Assembly: GCF_031127905.1 (NCBI RefSeq)
Contig: NZ_JARXIC010000002.1
Coordinates: forward strand, 1-64,000
Direction: 5' to 3'
From: Thalassobacterium sedimentorum
GTDB lineage: Bacteria > Verrucomicrobiota > Verrucomicrobiia > Opitutales > Coraliomargaritaceae
Length of the DNA: 64,000 nt
The notes under the pieces are model-generated. The model saw only the letters and a list, made by a program, of their open reading frames with translations, ran no database searches and was not told the DNA's origin. Made by a program: the position numbers and the translations under genes. The stretch's first letter is position 1; every line of letters begins with the position of its first letter. Below are positions 59,889 to 64,000 of the stretch, in pieces.

Positions 59889-60209
59889 ATGCTTAACGAA
59901 GATTTCAGCCCCGCCGAAGACACACTGACACAGGCCGAAAAGCTGGAAAAATATTCTGGCGAAGTTGATTGGAGCTATCTCCGCCCCCACTTTGAGGCCG
60001 GTAATATGATTTATGTCGATCCTTGCCTCGACTTAAAAACAGCTGGGCTCGCCTTTTCTGAAGACAAGCAGGCGCAAGTACAAAAATGGCTCCGCTGTGG
60101 CGATCTGGTGCAACCCTGCGACCTACATGCAGCACACTGGCAAAAAGAGAAAACGCAATTCCGAGCCATGATTGTGCGTCCTTTTATTTTAGCGCAGCCC
60201 ATGCAGTAA
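59889..60209 (+). CDS. DUF2288 family protein
   Basis: A 106-residue protein that matches the small DUF2288 family: YSGEVDWSYLRPHFEAGNMI near residue 20, DLKTAGLAFSEDKQAQVQKW in the middle, and the end RAMIVRPFILAQP (family form VVKPWVLVQ). No activity is known. ATG 59889 is preferred over a TTG two codons earlier. It precedes the broken chromate transporter gene by 15 bases. Confidence 0.75.
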   Translation: MLNEDFSPAEDTLTQAEKLEKYSGEVDWSYLRPHFEAGNMIYVDPCLDLKTAGLAFSEDKQAQVQKWLRCGDLVQPCDLHAAHWQKEKTQFRAMIVRPFILAQPMQ

Positions 60210-60224
60210 ACATACGCAGCTAAA

Positions 60225-61411
60225 ATGGAAGCAAACCGCGACAGAACGGAGTTCTTTAAGATTTTCTTTATCTATCTTCGACTGGGCTGTCTTTCCTTTG
60301 GAGGTCCGGTCGCCCATTTGGGCTATTTCAAAAACGAATTTGTGACACGTCTCCGATGGCTGGATAGCGCCAGCTATGCCGAGCTACTCACACTCTGCCA
60401 GTTCGTCCCTGGGCCCTCTAGCAGTCAACTAGGCTTTGCGATCGGTTGGCATCGGGGCGGACTCGCCGGCGCATGCGCAGCTTGGTTGGGATTTACCCTG
60501 CCCTCAGCAGTAATGATGATTGGCTTCGCTTATGGACTCTTTGCCCTGGGAACTGCCGTGGAACCGCTAAGCCATGGCTTACTCATTGCAGCGGTCGCAG
60601 TGGTGGCCCATGCAACACTAGGTCTAGGTCAAAAGCTCTGCCCGGACCTCCCGCGCATAGCCATTGCAATACTTGCAGCAGCAATCGCCTTAAACTACTC
60701 CAACAATCTAAGCCCAATCGCTGCGATAATAATAGGTGCTCTCATAGCACAAAAACTCAAGCCAAAGATAGAGCCCACACAGCCATCCCTTTCGACCGGC
60801 CCCAAAGCCACTCCCAAAGCAATCATACTAGCTGCACTCATATTATATGCACTCTTACTGCTACTGAGTTTGCTGATTGAGCCCAGCACCCCGGGTGCGA
60901 TTTACGCACTCCACTACCGAGCAGGGCACTCGTCTTCGGCGGTGGCCATGTTGTGCTTCCATTACTCAACGATAGCATTGTTGCAGGCGGTTTAGTCACA
61001 GAAGAAAACTTCCTAGCCGGCTATAGCGCTGCACAAGCACTGCCTGGCCCTCTGTTCGCGCTGTCCGGCTTCCTTGGCACAATAGGCGCGGCGAACAGTC
61101 CAGCAGCAATGGGGGGCATACTCGCTCTCATTGCAATCTTCTTGCCCGGTTTACTACTATTGGTAGGCCTACTCCCCTTTTGGGGCAAACTACGCTCATT
61201 GCAGTGGGCACAGTCAGCGCTCCATGGAGCCGGCGCCACCGTAGTCGGCTTACTCCTGGCCGCACTCATTCACCCAGTCTGGACGCACGGCATCCAAAGC
61301 TGGAGTGACTTCGCGATCGCATTGCTCGCCTTTTTAGCCCTTTACAAGTATAACTTTCCCGCATGGGCAGTTGTGATTGGCAGTGGAATTGCAGGCTATA
61401 TTTTTTATTAA
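60225..61411 (+). pseudogene. chrA: Chromate transporter (ChrA/CHR family) disrupted by a frameshift
   Basis: Two overlapping frames together encode one ChrA protein of about 395 residues, in two homologous membrane halves. The first frame (60225-60995) carries the N-terminal FFKIFFIYLRLGCLSFGGPV and the PGPSSSQLG motif, ending in a nonsense tail. The second (read from about 60926 to 61411) resumes exactly at ALVFGGGHVVLPLL and contains AAQALPGPLFALSGFLG. One extra G in the GGG run at 60924-60926 would join them: YRAG then ALVFGGGHVV. The gene therefore lacks one base, through mutation or an assembly error in a homopolymer. Intact proteins export chromate. It follows the DUF2288 gene. Confidence 0.85.
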
Positions 61412-61462
61412 AAACAAAATTCTACCCTTGTACTATTAGGCCGAGCTTCCATCGTCGGAAAC

Positions 61463-62602
61463 ATGCCGACAACTCAAGCCACACCTCGCAGCAGTAACCT
61501 CATCAAACAAGGCGCATTCTGGACCGCCAAACAACGTGACGGGCACTCGATTCACGAAATTTCTTACCGCGCCTGCTACAAGCCGCAACTGCCCGCCTAC
61601 TTCATCCAGCGCTACGCGGAGCCGGGACAATTGATTTACGACCCATTCATGGGGCGCGGCACCACTTTAATCGAAGCCAAATTGCTCGGGCACAATGTCA
61701 TCGGCAACGACGTCAATCCGCTCAGCACTATCCTTACGGCTCCGCGCCTGTGCGAACAAAGCTTAGAACAAATCGCGTACCGCATTGAGGGCATTGAGCT
61801 CCCCAAAATGGAGATTGAGGACGAGGACTTACTCGTTTTCTTCGAATACAAGACCCTGCGCGAGCTCTACGGCTGGCGCCGCTATTTCAAAGCGCGTCAC
61901 CAAGCAGGCACCTTCGACGCGATCGACGCATGGCTACAGATGGTCGCCTGCAACCGTCTAACAGGACACTCCAAGGGCTTTTTCTCCGTCTACACGCTAC
62001 CACCCAATCAAGCGACCACGCTCAACGCTCAGCGCAAGATCAACACCAAGCGCGAGCAGAAGCCAGAGTATCGCAATACCAAGGAGCTGATGCTGAAGAA
62101 ATCCAAGAGCCTCTTGCGACACGCACTGCCCGAGAATTACAACAGCACCTCCTCCACCCTACTCTGTCGCTCAGCCGATGCCACGCCGGAGATCCAAGAC
62201 GAATCGGTGCAACTCATTGTGACTTCGCCGCCCTTCTTGGACATCGTCAATTACGTAGGCGACAACTGGCTACGCAACTGGTTCTGCCAATGCGAACCCG
62301 AGCCCGGCAAACTATGGCAGCTGCGCAAGCTGGAAGACTGGACCGAGAAAATGACGGCCTCGCTGCAAGAAATGAGCCGCGTGCTAAAGCCCCAAGGACG
62401 TATTGCACTGGAGGTGGGTGAAGTGCGCAAAGGCAAGCTCAAGCTGGAAGAACAGATCATACTCGCCGGCCAAGCGGCGGGCCTGAAAGTGGAATACACG
62501 CTCATCAATAGCCAGAGCTTCACCAAGACTGCCAACTGCTGGGGCGTGCGCAACAACACCCGCGGCACCAACAGCAACCGCATCGTCGTCTTTAAGAAAT
62601 AA
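61463..62602 (+). CDS. Orphan site-specific DNA methyltransferase (N4/N6, TSPPF type)
   Basis: A 379-residue amino-methyltransferase. The SAM-binding motif I is DPFMGRGTT at residues 60-68, and the catalytic motif IV is TSPPF at residues 254-258, an N4-cytosine-type variant of (D/N/S)PP(Y/F). Motif I lies before a long variable middle region that is likely the target-recognition domain, then motif IV: an alpha-like order. No restriction enzyme gene lies beside it, so it is an orphan modification enzyme, perhaps regulatory or phage-derived. ATG 61463 opens the conserved domain. The 3' end faces a strong hairpin terminator. Confidence 0.87.
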   Translation: MPTTQATPRSSNLIKQGAFWTAKQRDGHSIHEISYRACYKPQLPAYFIQRYAEPGQLIYDPFMGRGTTLIEAKLLGHNVIGNDVNPLSTILTAPRLCEQSLEQIAYRIEGIELPKMEIEDEDLLVFFEYKTLRELYGWRRYFKARHQAGTFDAIDAWLQMVACNRLTGHSKGFFSVYTLPPNQATTLNAQRKINTKREQKPEYRNTKELMLKKSKSLLRHALPENYNSTSSTLLCRSADATPEIQDESVQLIVTSPPFLDIVNYVGDNWLRNWFCQCEPEPGKLWQLRKLEDWTEKMTASLQEMSRVLKPQGRIALEVGEVRKGKLKLEEQIILAGQAAGLKVEYTLINSQSFTKTANCWGVRNNTRGTNSNRIVVFKK

Positions 62603-62634
62603 AAAAGCGCGACTCCCGCATGGGAGTCGCGCTT
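62599..62634 (-). terminator. Shared terminator between convergent genes
   Basis: A perfect 13-bp stem, AAGCGCGACTCCC with GGGAGTCGCGCTT, closes a GCAT loop. On the minus strand it ends in six T residues, 23 bases past the stop codon of the CARDB gene. On the plus strand it follows the methyltransferase stop codon with only a short T run. Confidence 0.9.
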
Positions 62635-62657
62635 GAAATCAATGACTCAGGCTCGAA

Positions 62658-64000
62658 TCAGTCACTAGAGACGGCACTCGCCGCAGCACCATCGACTATA
62701 ATTCGAATAAAGCGAGTCGGTGACGTGCCCACAGTTTGCTCATCCTGAACAGTCACATTGGCCGCATAGCCTTGATCCAACACGCTGACCACATTGTCAG
62801 CATCGATCAGACCTCCATCACCTGTCAGTGAAGCGGGTCCGGTTAGATCCGTATAGCCGGTCGAATTGGTCACATTGATGGTCAGCAAGTCGACTTGATT
62901 TGTGGTAAAGGCGACATCATCCGCAGCCTGCACCACATAGGTTAAGTCTGTGGCGCGGGTCACAATATCAAAGCTGATACTGAGATACTCATCTCCCTCA
63001 ATCTCAACCACACCATAGCTACCGGGGAATTGATCGCCCGCAGTATCACCAGAAGATGGAGAGCGGTTGAAGGCATACGCCAACAAATTCTCAGAATCTG
63101 CAGTCGAATAACCAGGATAGAGAAGCTCCCATGTAGTTGCATCCATACTTGAGAATGCTCTGGTAATTCCGAACGCCCCGTCGACTTCGCTGGTATTCAT
63201 ATCTGTTAAATATGAATCGGAATCCAAAATCTCCTGAATATTGAGAATCCACCATGGATATTCCACCGGCGCCACCGACCCCGTGGCTTCATTTACAATT
63301 TCGGATTGCGTAAGAGCACTGGTGGAATCAATGACGACTTCAATAAACCAGAGATAATCTGCAAAACTGTAATCATCCTCAATAATTTGAAGCAAGCGTG
63401 CCTCGCTTGGGAGCGCTAATTCAAGGTCAATCGCGACGCTACTCCCGCTGGGGTTTGCCTCACTGCGACCTGCCATGAATTCCTCTACAGTGAACGTACC
63501 AAGAGTCAATGTAGGGTCTACAGCATCCACAAAATCCTGGAATGGAGTCAGACTTGCGTCCGCCGAAGCCACATCCTCTCGTTTAATGCCGCGCAGATTA
63601 ATCTGCGTCGTCCACTCATCCGAGCTTTTAACATTTCCAAGACCGATGTTCTGAATATCAAACTTCATTCGAAGCTCGCCCTCCGTATAATAGAGCAAGC
63701 CCTCATTTAGATCGACTGCCATCTCTAGCCCGTCTGAAGGATCCAAATGGTAAATATTATTAGTCACATCGACAATCTCTAACACCGTATCAGCGCCAGC
63801 AGACGTGCTCATGGGGTTAGCGATCCGCAAGGCGGGCAAACGTGAAATGACAACATCACGCGCGCCTGAAATCACCACATTATTTAATTCGCTGAACTCC
63901 GCGACTTCGTCATTTGAATCGATACGAGCCATCAAATGATAAGAGCCGGCAGGAATCGAATCTCCCAATTGTATCGGACCGATGAAACGGATTAAGTTGC
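62658..64000 (-). CDS. C-terminal part of a large CARDB-containing exported protein (truncated by window edge)
   Basis: The frame is open to the right edge of the window, so only the last 447 residues or so are seen. An apparent start at 63968 is a TTG codon inside the frame, not a real start. The first visible residues (RFIGPIQLGDSIPAGSYHL, then DEVAEFSELNN) form the end of a CARDB domain, a cell-adhesion-type beta-sandwich with the GxY...VDxxNxVxExxExNN pattern. The later part is Asp/Ser/Thr-rich, and near the end reads LTYVVQAADDVAF, a feature common in large verrucomicrobial surface proteins. Function is unknown, probably surface-exposed. Confidence 0.75.
   Translation of the reverse strand, partial: NLIRFIGPIQLGDSIPAGSYHLMARIDSNDEVAEFSELNNVVISGARDVVISRLPALRIANPMSTSAGADTVLEIVDVTNNIYHLDPSDGLEMAVDLNEGLLYYTEGELRMKFDIQNIGLGNVKSSDEWTTQINLRGIKREDVASADASLTPFQDFVDAVDPTLTLGTFTVEEFMAGRSEANPSGSSVAIDLELALPSEARLLQIIEDDYSFADYLWFIEVVIDSTSALTQSEIVNEATGSVAPVEYPWWILNIQEILDSDSYLTDMNTSEVDGAFGITRAFSSMDATTWELLYPGYSTADSENLLAYAFNRSPSSGDTAGDQFPGSYGVVEIEGDEYLSISFDIVTRATDLTYVVQAADDVAFTTNQVDLLTINVTNSTGYTDLTGPASLTGDGGLIDADNVVSVLDQGYAANVTVQDEQTVGTSPTRFIRIIVDGAAASAVSSD

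Noticed and set aside
60446-60880. 144-residue frame inside the chromate transporter gene
   Set aside because: It is in the wrong frame relative to the ChrA motifs and has no recognisable features.

Overview
The window most resembles the chromosome of a marine-type Verrucomicrobiota, probably Opitutales/Puniceicoccaceae (a Coraliomargarita or Lentimonas relative). This is an inference from gene content: a cysteine-containing OmcB-like DUF11 surface protein, a PEP-CTERM protein, a giant prepilin-like protein of the Verru_Chthon type, two formylglycine sulfatases, and a B-type (CAB) succinate dehydrogenase. Many transcription-leading genes lack a recognisable Shine-Dalgarno, whereas genes inside operons often have AGGAG-like sites.

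Layout. 0-9.6 kb: an AspT/YidE-type transporter, a LEA-type lipoprotein, TypA/BipA with a structured leader, then pflB-pflA and an OFA-family MFS carrier, a likely fermentative formate module. 9.6-32 kb is mostly core metabolism: a divergent Gfo/Idh-AraC pair, PlsY, SerA, YicC, two tandem ExbD proteins without ExbB, the OmcB-like protein, sdhCAB, PyrG, and a run of aminotransferase, hydrolase, DJ-1, O-antigen-ligase-like and disulfide oxidoreductase genes. It ends with a RhlE-type helicase, a small lipoprotein and tRNA-Gly(CCC).

32.6-55.9 kb, starting just after the tRNA, is an accessory glycan locus that looks more A+T-rich by eye. Exported enzymes (two sulfatases, a GH51/GH39-like glycosidase, an alpha/beta esterase with duplicated C-terminal modules) could strip sulfate, acyl and side-chain groups outside the cytoplasm. 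A GPH-family symporter would import the released sugars. Signal-less GH42 and GH2 beta-galactosidase-type enzymes and an FAD-dependent oxidoreductase would finish the work inside. A TTG-started AraC regulator, a PEP-CTERM protein and a prepilin-like 1194-residue protein with a coupled 238-residue partner sit in the middle. No SusC/SusD pair is present, so it is not a Bacteroidetes-type PUL.

55.9-64 kb returns to housekeeping: M50 protease, RecR, YbaB, CBS protein, ROK sugar kinase, DUF2288 protein, a chromate-transporter gene broken by one frameshift, an orphan DNA methyltransferase, and the C-terminal part of a large CARDB-type exported protein running off the right edge. Points most worth a second look are the glycan locus as a whole, the prepilin-like/238-aa/PEP-CTERM trio inside it, the duplicated esterase module, the chrA frameshift, the repeat element straddling the pflB-pflA junction, and short tandem repeats in promoter regions that look like regulator sites. 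No CRISPR array, rRNA, transposase or integrase was seen.
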